From Pseudomonadota bacterium (GTDB lineage: Bacteria > Pseudomonadota > Alphaproteobacteria > Acetobacterales > Acetobacteraceae): a stretch of 11,974 bases of DNA. Position numbers and translations under genes: made by a program. Of this stretch, positions 1 through 6,952 are shown piece after piece. Position 1 is the first letter of the stretch, and each line of letters begins with the position of its first letter. The stretch spans positions 1-11,974 of the forward strand of contig JAJXXT010000065.1 in the NCBI GenBank assembly GCA_021780935.1, given 5' to 3'. The notes beneath the pieces are model-generated. The model was not told the DNA's origin, searched no databases, and saw only the letters and a program-made list of their open reading frames with translations.

Positions 1-2
1 GT

Positions 3-1340
3 CTGCCCGCCACGCGCCATGTGTGGCGCCTGGTGACGCTGCTCTCGATCGGCGCTTTTTTCGAGATCTACGATCTCTTCTTCACCGGCTACATCGTCCC
101 GGGCCTGGTCAAGAGCGGGCTGCTCGCCGGCGTGCGGATCGGCATTTTCGCCGGCCCCGCCACTTTCGTCGCCGCCACCTTCGCCGGCCTGTTCGTTGGC
201 ACCATCGTCTTCGGCGCCGTGGCCGACCGGTTCGGCCGCCGCGCCGTGTTCACCCTGTCGCTGGTCTGGTATTCGCTCGCGACCGCCGTGATGGCGTTGC
301 AGACCAGCGCGTTCGGACTCGATCTCTGGCGCTTCATCGCCGGTATCGGCATCGGCGTCGAGCTGGTCACGATCGACACCTACATCGCCGAGCTCGTGCC
401 GATGGCGGTTCGCGGCCGCGCCTTCGCGTTCAGCCAGGCGGTGCAGTTCTCGGTGGTGCCGGTGGTGGCGCTGCTGGCGTGGCAATTGGTGCCGGCCGCG
501 CCATTCGGCATCGAGGGCTGGAGGATCGTCGTGCTGATCGGCTCGTTCGGGGCGATCGTGGTCTGGTTCCTCCGCCGTGGCCTGCCCGAGAGCCCGCGCT
601 GGCTCGCCCAGCACGGCCGCATCGCCGAGGCGGAGGCGGTGATGGATGCGATCGAGGCGCGGGTGCGGGCGGACCTGGGCGGCGCGGCACTGCCCCCGCC
701 GCTGGCGGACGCCGCGAGCGAGCCACCGGTGCGCGGGCGCTTCAGCGAGATTTTTTCCCCCGCCTACCGCGCGCGAACCCTGATGATGGTGGTGTTCCAG
801 GCCTTCCAGACCATCGGCTATTACGGCTTCGCCAGCTGGGTGCCGACGCTGATCGCCCAGAAGGGCATCAATCTGCACGGCTCCCTGCTGTATTCGTTTC
901 TCATCGCCATCGCCAATCCGATCGGTCCGGTTCTGGCGTTCCGGATCGCCGACCGTGTCGAGCGCAAATGGCTCGTAGTGCTGGCCGCGGGCGGTATCGG
1001 CCTGTTCGGGATCGGCTTCGCCGCTGCGCCCTCGGCGGCGCTGATCGTCGCCTGCGGCGTGCTGGTGACGCTCTCGGGCAACATCTTTTCCTTCGCGTTC
1101 CATGCCTACCAAAGCGAATTGTTCCCCACCCGCATCCGCGCGCGCGCGGTCGGCTTCGTCTATTCCTGGAGCCGGCTCTCGGCGGTGTTCGCCAGTTTCC
1201 TGATCGGATTCTTTCTCAAGGAAGGCGGCGTGCCGGCGGTCTTCGGGCTGATCGCGGTGGCGATGGCGGCGGTGATGCTCTCCATCGGCCTGTTCGGCCC
1301 CCGCACGAGCGGCCGCCAACTCGAAGCGATCGCCGGCTGA
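3..1340 (+). CDS. MFS transporter, metabolite:H+ symporter / sugar-porter-like (5' end outside window)
   Basis: Inner-membrane major facilitator superfamily carrier, probably a proton-coupled symporter for a small organic acid or sugar-like compound; the substrate cannot be read from sequence. The frame is open to the window edge, and the residues before the GTG at 21 (LPATRHV) look like a normal N-terminal tail, so the true start is probably a few codons upstream of the window. Numbering from the GTG, the loop 2-3 signature GAVADRFGRR is at residues 65-74, PESPRWL at 189-195 after TM6, and the C-terminal-half counterpart ELFPTRIRARAVGF at 366-379. About 12 hydrophobic segments are visible in two halves, split by a polar loop (about 195-250). 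Acidic residues E15 and D18 in TM1 could take part in proton coupling. PESPRWL places it near the sugar-porter, NiaP and SV2-like branches. The next gene is a separate transcription unit judging by its own promoter-like sequence. The family call is firm; the substrate is unknown. Confidence 0.9.
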   Translation: MPATRHVWRLVTLLSIGAFFEIYDLFFTGYIVPGLVKSGLLAGVRIGIFAGPATFVAATFAGLFVGTIVFGAVADRFGRRAVFTLSLVWYSLATAVMALQTSAFGLDLWRFIAGIGIGVELVTIDTYIAELVPMAVRGRAFAFSQAVQFSVVPVVALLAWQLVPAAPFGIEGWRIVVLIGSFGAIVVWFLRRGLPESPRWLAQHGRIAEAEAVMDAIEARVRADLGGAALPPPLADAASEPPVRGRFSEIFSPAYRARTLMMVVFQAFQTIGYYGFASWVPTLIAQKGINLHGSLLYSFLIAIANPIGPVLAFRIADRVERKWLVVLAAGGIGLFGIGFAAAPSAALIVACGVLVTLSGNIFSFAFHAYQSELFPTRIRARAVGFVYSWSRLSAVFASFLIGFFLKEGGVPAVFGLIAVAMAAVMLSIGLFGPRTSGRQLEAIAG

Positions 1341-1357
1341 CCGTGCCGCCGATGCGC

Positions 1358-1386
1358 TGGACACGTCGCGCGAGGCTCGTTATATG
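1358..1386 (+). promoter_or_regulatory. Candidate sigma70-type promoter for the SMP-30 gene
   Basis: TGGACA at 1358-1363 matches five of six bases of the -35 consensus. TATATG at 1381-1386 matches four of six of the -10 consensus. The spacer is exactly 17 nt. A transcript would begin near 1393, giving a leader of about 44 nt before the ATG at 1437. The AT-rich patch at 1380-1390 stands out in very GC-rich surroundings. This is inferred from sequence alone. Confidence 0.5.
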
Positions 1387-1400
1387 TATTCACGCATAAC
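1379..1400. promoter_or_regulatory. Operator-like imperfect palindrome overlapping the -10 box
   Basis: This 22-bp imperfect inverted repeat has perfect 5-bp outer arms, GTTAT (1379-1383) and ATAAC (1396-1400), plus an inner G-T/A-C match (1386-1387 with 1392-1393), so 7 of 11 positions are symmetrical. It covers the candidate -10 element and start point, where a repressor dimer would typically bind. The size and AT-rich arms would suit a GntR- or LacI-type dimer, but no regulator gene is in the window to support a family. Confidence 0.35.
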
Positions 1401-1436
1401 GCTCGCAGCGACGGGCAAAGGGAGGAACGAACGGTC

Positions 1437-2444
1437 ATGCCGCTCTCGAAATCCAAGCAACGCGCCGGGTGGGGCAGCGACGTATGGGGCCGCGTCAGGC
1501 TGCTTGCCCTTGCGCTCCTCGCCGGCACGGCGCCGGTGCGCGCCGGCAACGTCGTCGTGCCGGGCACAACCGACTTCCCCGAAAGCATGACGGCCACCGC
1601 CGATGGCACGCTGTTCTTCTCCAGCATGGCCGGCGGGCGGATTTTCCGCGCCGCGCCGGGTGCGGCAACGGCGAGCGAATGGATCAAGCCCGGCACCAAC
1701 GGGCTCAACTCGGTGCTCGGCGTGCTCACCGACGAAAAGACGAACACGCTGTTCGCCTGTTCGCCGGACCTGACCGGCCTCGGTGTGGCGATCCCGACCG
1801 GGGACAAGGTCGGCGCGCTCAAGCTGTTCGATCTGCGCACCGGCGCGCCCAAGGCGAACATCCCGCTGCCGCCCTCGACGCTGCTCAAGCAGAGCTCGCT
1901 CTGCAATGATATCGCCGTCGGCCCGGACGGGTCTGCCTACGTCACCGATTCGCTCGCCGGCCACGTTCTGCGCCTCAAGCCGGGCGGCAGCGCCTTCGAG
2001 GTCTGGGCGCACGATGCGCGCTGGGACGTGGCGGGGCCGCAGCTGGACGGCATCGCCGTCACGCCGGACGGCACCGTCTATGCCAACATTTTCGAGGGCG
2101 ATGGGCTCTATCGCATCAACGTCAATCCCGACGGCAGCGCCGGCCCCATCACCAGGCTGCGCACCTCGCGCCCACTCTATCACTCCGACGGGCTGCGGGC
2201 TTACGGCAAGAGCCAGCTTCTGATGGTCGAAGGCGAGACCAGGGGCTATCTCGACCTGATCACCATCGACGGCGACTCCGCCAAGATCGAGATCCTGAAG
2301 AACGGGTTCGAGGGTCCGGTGTCGCTGGCCCAGGTCGGCCACATGGTCTACGTGCTCGACGTGCCACTGAAATACCTGTTCGATCCGGAGAAGAAGAAAC
2401 AGAAGCCGCCGCCGTTCACGGCCGTTGCGGTCGAACTGCCGTAG
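1437..2444 (+). CDS. Exported SMP-30/gluconolactonase-like beta-propeller protein
   Basis: Predicted six-bladed beta-propeller of the SMP-30/gluconolactonase/LRE-like family, exported to the periplasm. A Shine-Dalgarno stretch (AAAGGGAGGAA, 1416-1426) precedes the ATG. The N-terminus has basic residues, a hydrophobic core (about 20-32) and a VRA|GN signal-peptidase I site after residue 36. Blade-like repeats carry the pattern xxDGTxY: ADGTLFF near 56, PDGSAYVTDS near 163, PDGTVYANIF near 210. Candidate metal-site residues by analogy with SMP-30 lactonases are E49 (FPES), N157/D158 (CNDI) and D251 (HSDGL), with D204 (LDGI) nearby; the match is by eye. Likely activity is hydrolysis of a sugar lactone or other ester, but family members vary widely. 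At 335 residues with an ordinary C-terminus it looks intact. It follows the MFS gene by 96 bp on the same strand, so a shared substrate is possible but unproven. Confidence 0.8.
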   Translation: MPLSKSKQRAGWGSDVWGRVRLLALALLAGTAPVRAGNVVVPGTTDFPESMTATADGTLFFSSMAGGRIFRAAPGAATASEWIKPGTNGLNSVLGVLTDEKTNTLFACSPDLTGLGVAIPTGDKVGALKLFDLRTGAPKANIPLPPSTLLKQSSLCNDIAVGPDGSAYVTDSLAGHVLRLKPGGSAFEVWAHDARWDVAGPQLDGIAVTPDGTVYANIFEGDGLYRINVNPDGSAGPITRLRTSRPLYHSDGLRAYGKSQLLMVEGETRGYLDLITIDGDSAKIEILKNGFEGPVSLAQVGHMVYVLDVPLKYLFDPEKKKQKPPPFTAVAVELP

Positions 2445-2479
2445 CTGGCAACTGCCCCCGCACGGATCGGGGCTGAAAG

Positions 2480-2504
2480 CCGGGGCGGCCCGTCGCCGCC
2501 CCGG
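2480..2504. terminator. GC-rich hairpin between convergent genes, candidate bidirectional terminator
   Basis: A perfect 10-bp stem (CCGGGGCGGC at 2480-2489 with GCCGCCCCGG at 2495-2504) encloses a 5-nt loop (2490-2494). It lies in the 67-bp gap between the stop of the SMP-30 gene and the stop of fhs. No T-tract follows on the plus strand, and only a short CTTTC follows on the minus strand, so it is not a classical intrinsic terminator. Position and stem strength still favour a role in 3'-end formation for both transcripts. Confidence 0.5.
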
Positions 2505-2511
2505 TGACCGA

Positions 2512-4179
2512 TCAAAGCCCGGTGATGCGCCCTGCCTCGTCCAGGCCGATCGCCTCGGCGGCGGGGCGGCGAGGCAAACCGGGCATGGTCATGATCTCGC
2601 CGCAGATCGCGACCACGAACCCAGCCCCGGCCGCCAGGCGGACCTCCCGCACCGGCAGTTCGTGCCCCACCGGTGCGCCGAGACGTTTCGGATCGGACGA
2701 GAAGCTGTATTGGGTCTTGGCGATGCAGACGGGCGCGGCGCCGAACCCGGCCGCCTCGAATGCCTCCAGCCGGCGCTTGACCGCGCCCGGCAGGATCACG
2801 TCCTCGGCACGGTAGATCTCGCGTGCGACGGTGCGGATCTTGTCCGCCAGCCCCATCGCCGCCGGATAGAGCGGCGCGAAGCGGCCAGCGCGTCGCTCGA
2901 TCACGCCGAGCACGGTCTGCGCCAGCTCCGCTGCGCCGGCCGGCCCATCCGCCCAATGGGTGCACGGCACGACGGCAATCCCGCGCGCGGCCATCGGTTC
3001 GACCACGGCTGCAAGTTCGTCGCCCGTGTCGGTGACGAAGCGATTGAGCGCGACGACCACCGGCAGTCCGAACTTGCCCATGTTCTCGACGTGCCGCTCC
3101 AGATTGGCGAGCCCGCGCCGCACCGCTTCGGCATCCGGCCGGTCGAGGTCCGCCTTGGCCACGCCGCCCTGCATTTTCAGCGCCCGAACGGTGGCGACGA
3201 CAACGGCGCAATCCGGCGCGAGTCCCGCCATGGGCGCCTTGATGTCGAGAAATTTCTCACCCCCGAGATCCGCGCCGAAGCCGGCCTCGGTCACGACGAT
3301 ATCGGCGAGCTTCAGGCCGAGCCGCGTCGCCATCACGGAGTTGCAGCCATGGGCGATGTTGGCAAACGGGCCGCCATGTACGAGCGCTGGCGAACCGGCC
3401 AGCGTCTGCACCAGGTTCGGCAACAGCGCATCGCGCAGCAGTGCCGCCAGCGACCCGTCGGCCCGCAGGTCGCCCGCCCTGACCAGGCTGCCGTCGGCGC
3501 GCGCGCCGATCACCATGCGTGCCAGCCGATCCTGCAGATCCCCGAGGTCGCGGGCGAGGCAGAGCACGGCCATGACCTCGGAGGCGGCGGTGATGTCGAA
3601 GCCGTCCTCGCGCAGGGCCCCGTTCGCGGCGCCGCCGAGCCCCAGCACGATCTGGCGCAGGCCGCGATCATTCTGGTCCAACGCCCGACGCCAGGAGATG
3701 CGCCGCGGATCGAGCCCGAGCGCATTACCCCAATGGAGGTGGTTGTCGATCATCGCGGCGAGCAGGTTGTTGGCCGCGGTGATGGCATGGAAATCACCGG
3801 TGAAGTGCAGATTGATCGCCTGCATCGGCGCCACCTGCGCGTGGCCACCGCCGGTCGCGCCGCCCTTCTGGCCGAAACAGGGGCCGAGACTCGGCTCACG
3901 CAGGCAGATCATCGTCCGCCGACCGGCCGCATTGAGCGCGTCGCCGAGACCGATGGAGGTGGTGGTCTTGCCCTCGCCGGCCGGCGTCGGGCTGATCCCG
4001 ACGACGAGGACCAGGGCCCCATCGGGCCGGCTCGCGGTCGAACGGATGAAGTCGAGATCGATCTTGGCGATGTGCCGCCCATAGGGCACGAGCGCATCGT
4101 CTGGAATGCCGGCGGCCGCGGCGATCTCGGCGATCGGGGCAAGGCGCGCGGCGCGGGCGATGTCGAGATCGATGCTCAT
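2512..4179 (-). CDS. fhs: Formate-tetrahydrofolate ligase (10-formyl-THF synthetase)
   Basis: Cytoplasmic enzyme (EC 6.3.4.3) that uses ATP to join formate to tetrahydrofolate, giving 10-formyl-THF for purine and formyl-Met-tRNA synthesis or one-carbon assimilation. The 555 residues match the family's usual length. The ATP-binding loop TPAGEGKTT is at 65-73. The first signature region [18 protein letters not shown] is at 95-112, followed by [12 protein letters not shown] (122-133). [10 protein letters not shown] is at 272-281, [14 protein letters not shown] at 297-310, and [12 protein letters not shown], the second signature, at 328-339. Two signature positions are unusual: Q104-K-GGAT-GGGH rather than the more common KGGAAGGGY, and Q337 where H or N is common. 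The ATG at 4179 is chosen because the protein then starts like other members; the upstream ribosome site (GAGAGG) is modest. It stands alone, with no folD or purU alongside, and is divergent from the TPR gene. Confidence 0.96.
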   Translation of the reverse strand: MSIDLDIARAARLAPIAEIAAAAGIPDDALVPYGRHIAKIDLDFIRSTASRPDGALVLVVGISPTPAGEGKTTTSIGLGDALNAAGRRTMICLREPSLGPCFGQKGGATGGGHAQVAPMQAINLHFTGDFHAITAANNLLAAMIDNHLHWGNALGLDPRRISWRRALDQNDRGLRQIVLGLGGAANGALREDGFDITAASEVMAVLCLARDLGDLQDRLARMVIGARADGSLVRAGDLRADGSLAALLRDALLPNLVQTLAGSPALVHGGPFANIAHGCNSVMATRLGLKLADIVVTEAGFGADLGGEKFLDIKAPMAGLAPDCAVVVATVRALKMQGGVAKADLDRPDAEAVRRGLANLERHVENMGKFGLPVVVALNRFVTDTGDELAAVVEPMAARGIAVVPCTHWADGPAGAAELAQTVLGVIERRAGRFAPLYPAAMGLADKIRTVAREIYRAEDVILPGAVKRRLEAFEAAGFGAAPVCIAKTQYSFSSDPKRLGAPVGHELPVREVRLAAGAGFVVAICGEIMTMPGLPRRPAAEAIGLDEAGRITGL

Positions 4180-4320
4180 CGGCTGGCGGCCTCTCGGGCA
4201 CGAAGGACAATGGGATCGCCGAGGGATGGCACGGAAGGAAGCGGAAATCCAGCCGCGGCCGGCAGAGCGCGGGGCGACGATGGTTCCCGCTGTCGCGCGG
4301 ATGCGCTACCCTCCGCGCCG
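4180..4320. promoter_or_regulatory. Divergent intergenic region between fhs and the TPR gene
   Basis: This 141-bp gap must carry promoters for both directions. On the plus side TTCCCG (about 4286) and TACCCT (about 4309), spaced 17 nt, are a weak -35/-10 pair that would place the start point near the ATG at 4321, which also lacks a ribosome binding site; a leaderless message is therefore possible. I find no convincing promoter in the fhs direction and no recognisable riboswitch fold. Confidence 0.3.
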
Positions 4321-5181
4321 ATGAACGCACGACAGACGACGCTCGGCGCCGCGGCTGCGCTGGCGCTTCTGGTTGCTGCCGGGCTGTCGTGGTGGCACCT
4401 GGCATTGACGGATGCCGGCCAGAACGAGGCCGAGGGACCGGACGCGCGCGACACGATGCATTTCCCGATGCCGCCGGCCCCGCCGCGCCTCGCCGCCGGC
4501 GACGACTATGAGAAGTGCCTCGCCATGATCGCAAACGATCCGGAGGGCGCGCGCAGCTTCGCCGAAGCCTGGCGCGCCGGCGGTGGCGGCGGCGGCGACG
4601 GCGCCGAGCATTGTGCCGGCCTGGCCGAGGTCGCGCTTGGTGACGCCGATGCCGGCGCCACCCTCCTCGACCGCCTCGCCGTGCGCAGCGGGGCCCCCGA
4701 GATCACACGGGCGATGATCTTCGACCAAGCCGCGCAGGCGTGGATGCTGGCCGAGGAGCCGGCGCGCGCGCTCGGGAGTGCGGCAGAGGCGCTGGCACTC
4801 GATCCGGATGATCCCGATCTGCTGATCGACCGCGCCACGGCTCAGGCGGCGCTGGAGCACTACCACGCCGCCATCGCCGACCTCGACCGTGCGCTGGCGA
4901 TCGATCCGCAGCGCATCGTCGCGCTGGTGATGCGCGCCGGCGACTGGCGGCATCTCGAAGCCTATGACCGGGCCGGCGCCGATATCGATCGGGCGCTGGC
5001 GATCGATCCCGACTATGCCGACGCGCTGCTCGAACGTGGCATCCTGCGCCAGCACGCCGGCGACGACGCCGGCGCGCGGGCGGATTGGCAGCGGGCGATG
5101 GAACTGGCACCGAACAGCGCCGTCGGCGATCTCGCCGAGCAGAATCTGGCCCTGCTCGACGCCGGGCCAGAACGCCGCTGA
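4321..5181 (+). CDS. Membrane-anchored periplasmic tetratricopeptide-repeat protein
   Basis: Protein of 286 residues with an N-terminal hydrophobic segment (about 7-24) that acts as an uncleaved anchor or signal; there is no lipobox cysteine. A polar, proline-rich linker follows (36-57). Residues 60-105 form a small domain with only two cysteines, C66 (DYEKCLAM) and C98 (AEHCAGLA), which could form a disulfide in the periplasm, separated by a run of six glycines (87-92). Four TPR units in strict 34-residue register follow: 131-164, 165-198, 199-232 and 233-266, each ending in an ALALDP-, ALAIDP- or MELAP-type turn. TPRs mediate protein-protein contacts; the partner is unknown. The open frame runs far upstream, antisense to fhs, but the start at 4321 is favoured because the protein then opens with the hydrophobic anchor. 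No clear Shine-Dalgarno precedes it. It converges on dps with only 28 bp between the stops. Confidence 0.85.
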   Translation: MNARQTTLGAAAALALLVAAGLSWWHLALTDAGQNEAEGPDARDTMHFPMPPAPPRLAAGDDYEKCLAMIANDPEGARSFAEAWRAGGGGGGDGAEHCAGLAEVALGDADAGATLLDRLAVRSGAPEITRAMIFDQAAQAWMLAEEPARALGSAAEALALDPDDPDLLIDRATAQAALEHYHAAIADLDRALAIDPQRIVALVMRAGDWRHLEAYDRAGADIDRALAIDPDYADALLERGILRQHAGDDAGARADWQRAMELAPNSAVGDLAEQNLALLDAGPERR

Positions 5182-5191
5182 GGCAGCGGCG
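5173..5191. terminator. Small hairpin over the TPR stop codon
   Basis: CGCCGCT (5173-5179) and AGCGGCG (5185-5191) form a perfect 7-bp stem around the 5-nt loop GAGGC, spanning the TGA of the TPR gene. It sits at the junction of two convergent genes, where 3' ends must form, but it has no T-tract and could be a chance product of GC-rich sequence. Confidence 0.25.
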
Positions 5192-5209
5192 CGGCGGCCG
5201 AGGCGCGGC

Positions 5210-5686
5210 TCAATCCTGCAGATGCGCCTCCAGGAACCAGAGCGACTTGTCGAGCGCGCGCGAGAAGCCGGTAAAGATATCCGCGGTATCGGCATCGCCG
5301 GCCTCGGCGGCCTCGTCGACGGCGAGCCGGACCGAATTGGCCACCCGCGCGTAGCGCTCGGTCAGCGCCGCGAGGTGATCCTGCTCCTTGTGAATGTCGG
5401 TCGGGTAGGCTGCCAGCGGGCTGGCCGCGGCCACCGCTTGCAGCGTGCCCATGGCGCTGCCGCCGAGCTGAACGACACGCTCGGCCATGGTATCGATATG
5501 CCCGTCCAGCTCGGTGCGGAACCCGTCGAGCATTTCGTGCAGGGCGATGAAGCGTGGCCCCCGGATGTTCCAGTGCGCCTGCTTGGTCAGCAGCGCGAGG
5601 TCGATCGCCTCGGCGAGGCGGGCATTGAGCAGGCCGATCGCCGTGACTTTCGCGTTCGAGCGGAGATCGTTTCGGGTTGGATGCAT
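5210..5686 (-). CDS. dps: Dps, DNA-binding ferritin-like protein of starved cells
   Basis: Cytoplasmic miniferritin that assembles as a 12-subunit cage, oxidises and stores Fe(II) using hydrogen peroxide, and often coats DNA under starvation or oxidative stress. The 158 residues are close to family length. All five inter-subunit ferroxidase ligands are present with the same spacing as in E. coli Dps: H38 (KQAHW), H50, D54 (HEMLDGF), D65 and E69 (DTMAER). W39 and the VQLGG turn (72-76) are also conserved. The N-terminal tail (MHPTRNDLRSNAK) is short with few basic residues compared with the lysine-rich E. coli tail, so DNA binding may be weaker; this is inference. A good ribosome binding site (GAGGAG, just upstream on the minus strand) fixes the ATG at 5686. 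It is divergent from the TusA-like gene across 83 bp. I could not find a confident OxyR or Fur site there. Confidence 0.96.
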   Translation of the reverse strand: MHPTRNDLRSNAKVTAIGLLNARLAEAIDLALLTKQAHWNIRGPRFIALHEMLDGFRTELDGHIDTMAERVVQLGGSAMGTLQAVAAASPLAAYPTDIHKEQDHLAALTERYARVANSVRLAVDEAAEAGDADTADIFTGFSRALDKSLWFLEAHLQD

Positions 5687-5769
5687 TGCCGTCTCCTCGA
5701 TGGCCGCGTCCGAAGCTCGCGACGCCGTGGCCTTGCCCCGGGCGCCGCGGGCAGAGCAGTATTGGCACC

Positions 5770-6006
5770 ATGAGTGAAACGCTGCTCGACGTGAAGCATC
5801 TTCGCTGCCCGCTGCCGGTCCTGCGCGCCAACCGGGCGTTGCGCGGTCTCGCCGCCGGAGACCGGCTGCGCGTGATCGCCACGGACCGCGCCGCCGTCGC
5901 GGATTTCCAGTCCTTTTGCCGCGAGACCGGCCACGCGCTGCTGGCCTGGAGCGAGGAAGGCGGCGTATTCAGCTTCCTCATCCGCCGCCGCGCCGAGCCA
6001 GGCTGA
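5770..6006 (+). CDS. tusA: TusA/SirA-family sulfur carrier protein
   Basis: Small cytoplasmic protein of 78 residues, matching the TusA family's usual length of about 75-85. Members carry sulfur as a persulfide on a conserved cysteine, passing it from a cysteine desulfurase to tRNA thiolation, molybdenum-cofactor or sulfur-oxidation pathways. The N-terminal signature is intact, C13-P-L-P16 ([10 protein letters not shown]), followed by the amphipathic helix (residues 17-27) and a beta-alpha-beta core ending in FSFLIRRR. The frame is open further upstream, but the ATG at 5770 places the CPxP motif at the expected distance from the N-terminus. No clear Shine-Dalgarno is seen ahead of it, and a TATT element at 5760-5763 lies close upstream, so a very short leader is possible. 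The deacetylase-like gene follows after 10 bp. Family membership is solid; which TusA paralogue this is cannot be told, so the symbol is provisional. Confidence 0.88.
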   Translation: MSETLLDVKHLRCPLPVLRANRALRGLAAGDRLRVIATDRAAVADFQSFCRETGHALLAWSEEGGVFSFLIRRRAEPG

Positions 6007-6016
6007 TGGCACCCCG

Positions 6017-6949
6017 ATGAGCGTCGCCCTGTTCACCCACCCGGCCTGCCTGGAGCACGACACCGGCCCCTGGCACCCGGAATGCGCCGACCGCCTGCGC
6101 GCCGTGCTGCGCGCGCTGGAGGCGCCGGAATTCGTCGCTCTGCTGCGCGAGCAGGCCCCGCGCGCGACGCGGACCGAGATCGAGCGTGTCCATCCGCCCG
6201 ACTATGCGGAAGCGATCCTCTCCATCATGCCGCCCGAAGGCGAGCCCGTTGGGCTCGATGCCGACACGCTGATGAGCGCCGGCAGTGCGGAGGCGGCACT
6301 GCACGCCGCGGGCGGTGCCATCGCGGCCGTCGACGCGGTGATGGAAGGCTGGGCCCGCGCCGCCTTTGCCGCGGTGCGCCCGCCCGGCCATCACGCCGAG
6401 CCGCGCGCGGCGATGGGATTCTGCCTTTTCTCCAATGCCGCCATCGCCGCCCTGCACGCGCGCGAGCGCTGGGGCCTCAGGCGCGTGGCCGTGGTCGATT
6501 TCGACGTCCATCACGGCAACGGCACGCAAGCGGTGTTCGCCAACAATCCCGACCTGTTCTACGCCTCGAGCCATCAGCATCCAGCCTATCCCGGCACGGG
6601 ACGGGCCGAGGAGCGCGGCATCGCCGGCAACGTCGTCAACGTGCCGCTGGCAGCGGGCAGTGACGGCGCCGTGTTCCGCCGCGCCTGGGATGAGCGCATC
6701 CTGCCCGCCCTCGCCGAGTTCGCGCCCGAGCTGCTCATCGTCTCCGCTGGTTTCGATGCCCACAAGGCCGATCCGCTGGCGCATCTGCGCCTCGAAACAT
6801 CGGATTTCGCCTGGATCACCGCGCGCCTCGTCGAGCAGGCGGATGCCAGCGCCGGCGGGCGCATCGTCTCCGTGCTGGAAGGCGGTTACGACCTCCCTGC
6901 CCTCGCGGCCTCGGCCGCCGCGCATGTGCGGGCGTTGATGCGGGTCTGA
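6017..6949 (+). CDS. Class II histone-deacetylase-like / acetylpolyamine amidohydrolase family protein
   Basis: Zinc-dependent deacetylase of the arginase/deacetylase fold, about 310 residues, the usual length for bacterial members. Motifs in order: HPEC at 20-23; RPPGHHA at 121-127 with the catalytic pair H125/H126; [12 protein letters not shown] at 134-145; [11 protein letters not shown] at 161-171, supplying zinc ligands D163 and H165; [12 protein letters not shown] at 243-254, supplying the third ligand D247; and LEGGYD at 287-292, with Y291 as the likely transition-state tyrosine. Every catalytic residue is therefore present and the enzyme should be active. Bacterial relatives deacetylate polyamines, acetylated lysines or small amides; the physiological substrate here is unknown. 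Its ATG lies 10 bp after the TusA-family stop codon, which suggests one operon, although no obvious metabolic link joins the two. It ends 3 bp before the palindromic repeat. Confidence 0.93.
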   Translation: MSVALFTHPACLEHDTGPWHPECADRLRAVLRALEAPEFVALLREQAPRATRTEIERVHPPDYAEAILSIMPPEGEPVGLDADTLMSAGSAEAALHAAGGAIAAVDAVMEGWARAAFAAVRPPGHHAEPRAAMGFCLFSNAAIAALHARERWGLRRVAVVDFDVHHGNGTQAVFANNPDLFYASSHQHPAYPGTGRAEERGIAGNVVNVPLAAGSDGAVFRRAWDERILPALAEFAPELLIVSAGFDAHKADPLAHLRLETSDFAWITARLVEQADASAGGRIVSVLEGGYDLPALAASAAAHVRALMRV

Positions 6950-6952
6950 CCG

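Noticed and set aside
1380..2342. A 320-codon minus-strand open frame opposite the SMP-30 gene
   Set aside because: No motifs; the plus-strand frame has a signal peptide, a ribosome site and propeller repeats.
2425..4320. A very long plus-strand open frame antisense to fhs, joined to the TPR gene frame
   Set aside because: Its translation is rich in Arg, His and Gly with no domain pattern, and it lies opposite a complete, motif-rich fhs. High GC removes stop codons from alternative frames. Only the part from 4321 looks like protein.
4180..4320. Possible folate-responsive riboswitch upstream of fhs
   Set aside because: I could not find a conserved core or a convincing pairing pattern by eye, so it is not claimed. 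A covariance search with the known THF riboswitch models would settle it.
4306..5295. A minus-strand open frame opposite the TPR gene that also overlaps dps
   Set aside because: Antisense to a regular 34-residue TPR pattern, and it would overlap the end of dps. No motif supports it.
5687..5769. Possible OxyR or Fur site in the dps/tusA divergent region (a short TGCCC...GGGCA symmetry at 5734-5753)
   Set aside because: The arms are only 5 bp and GC-rich, as expected by chance here, and do not match the AT-rich sites known for those regulators.
5978..6925. A long minus-strand open frame opposite the deacetylase-like gene
   Set aside because: No conserved motif, and it is opposite a gene whose catalytic residues are all intact.
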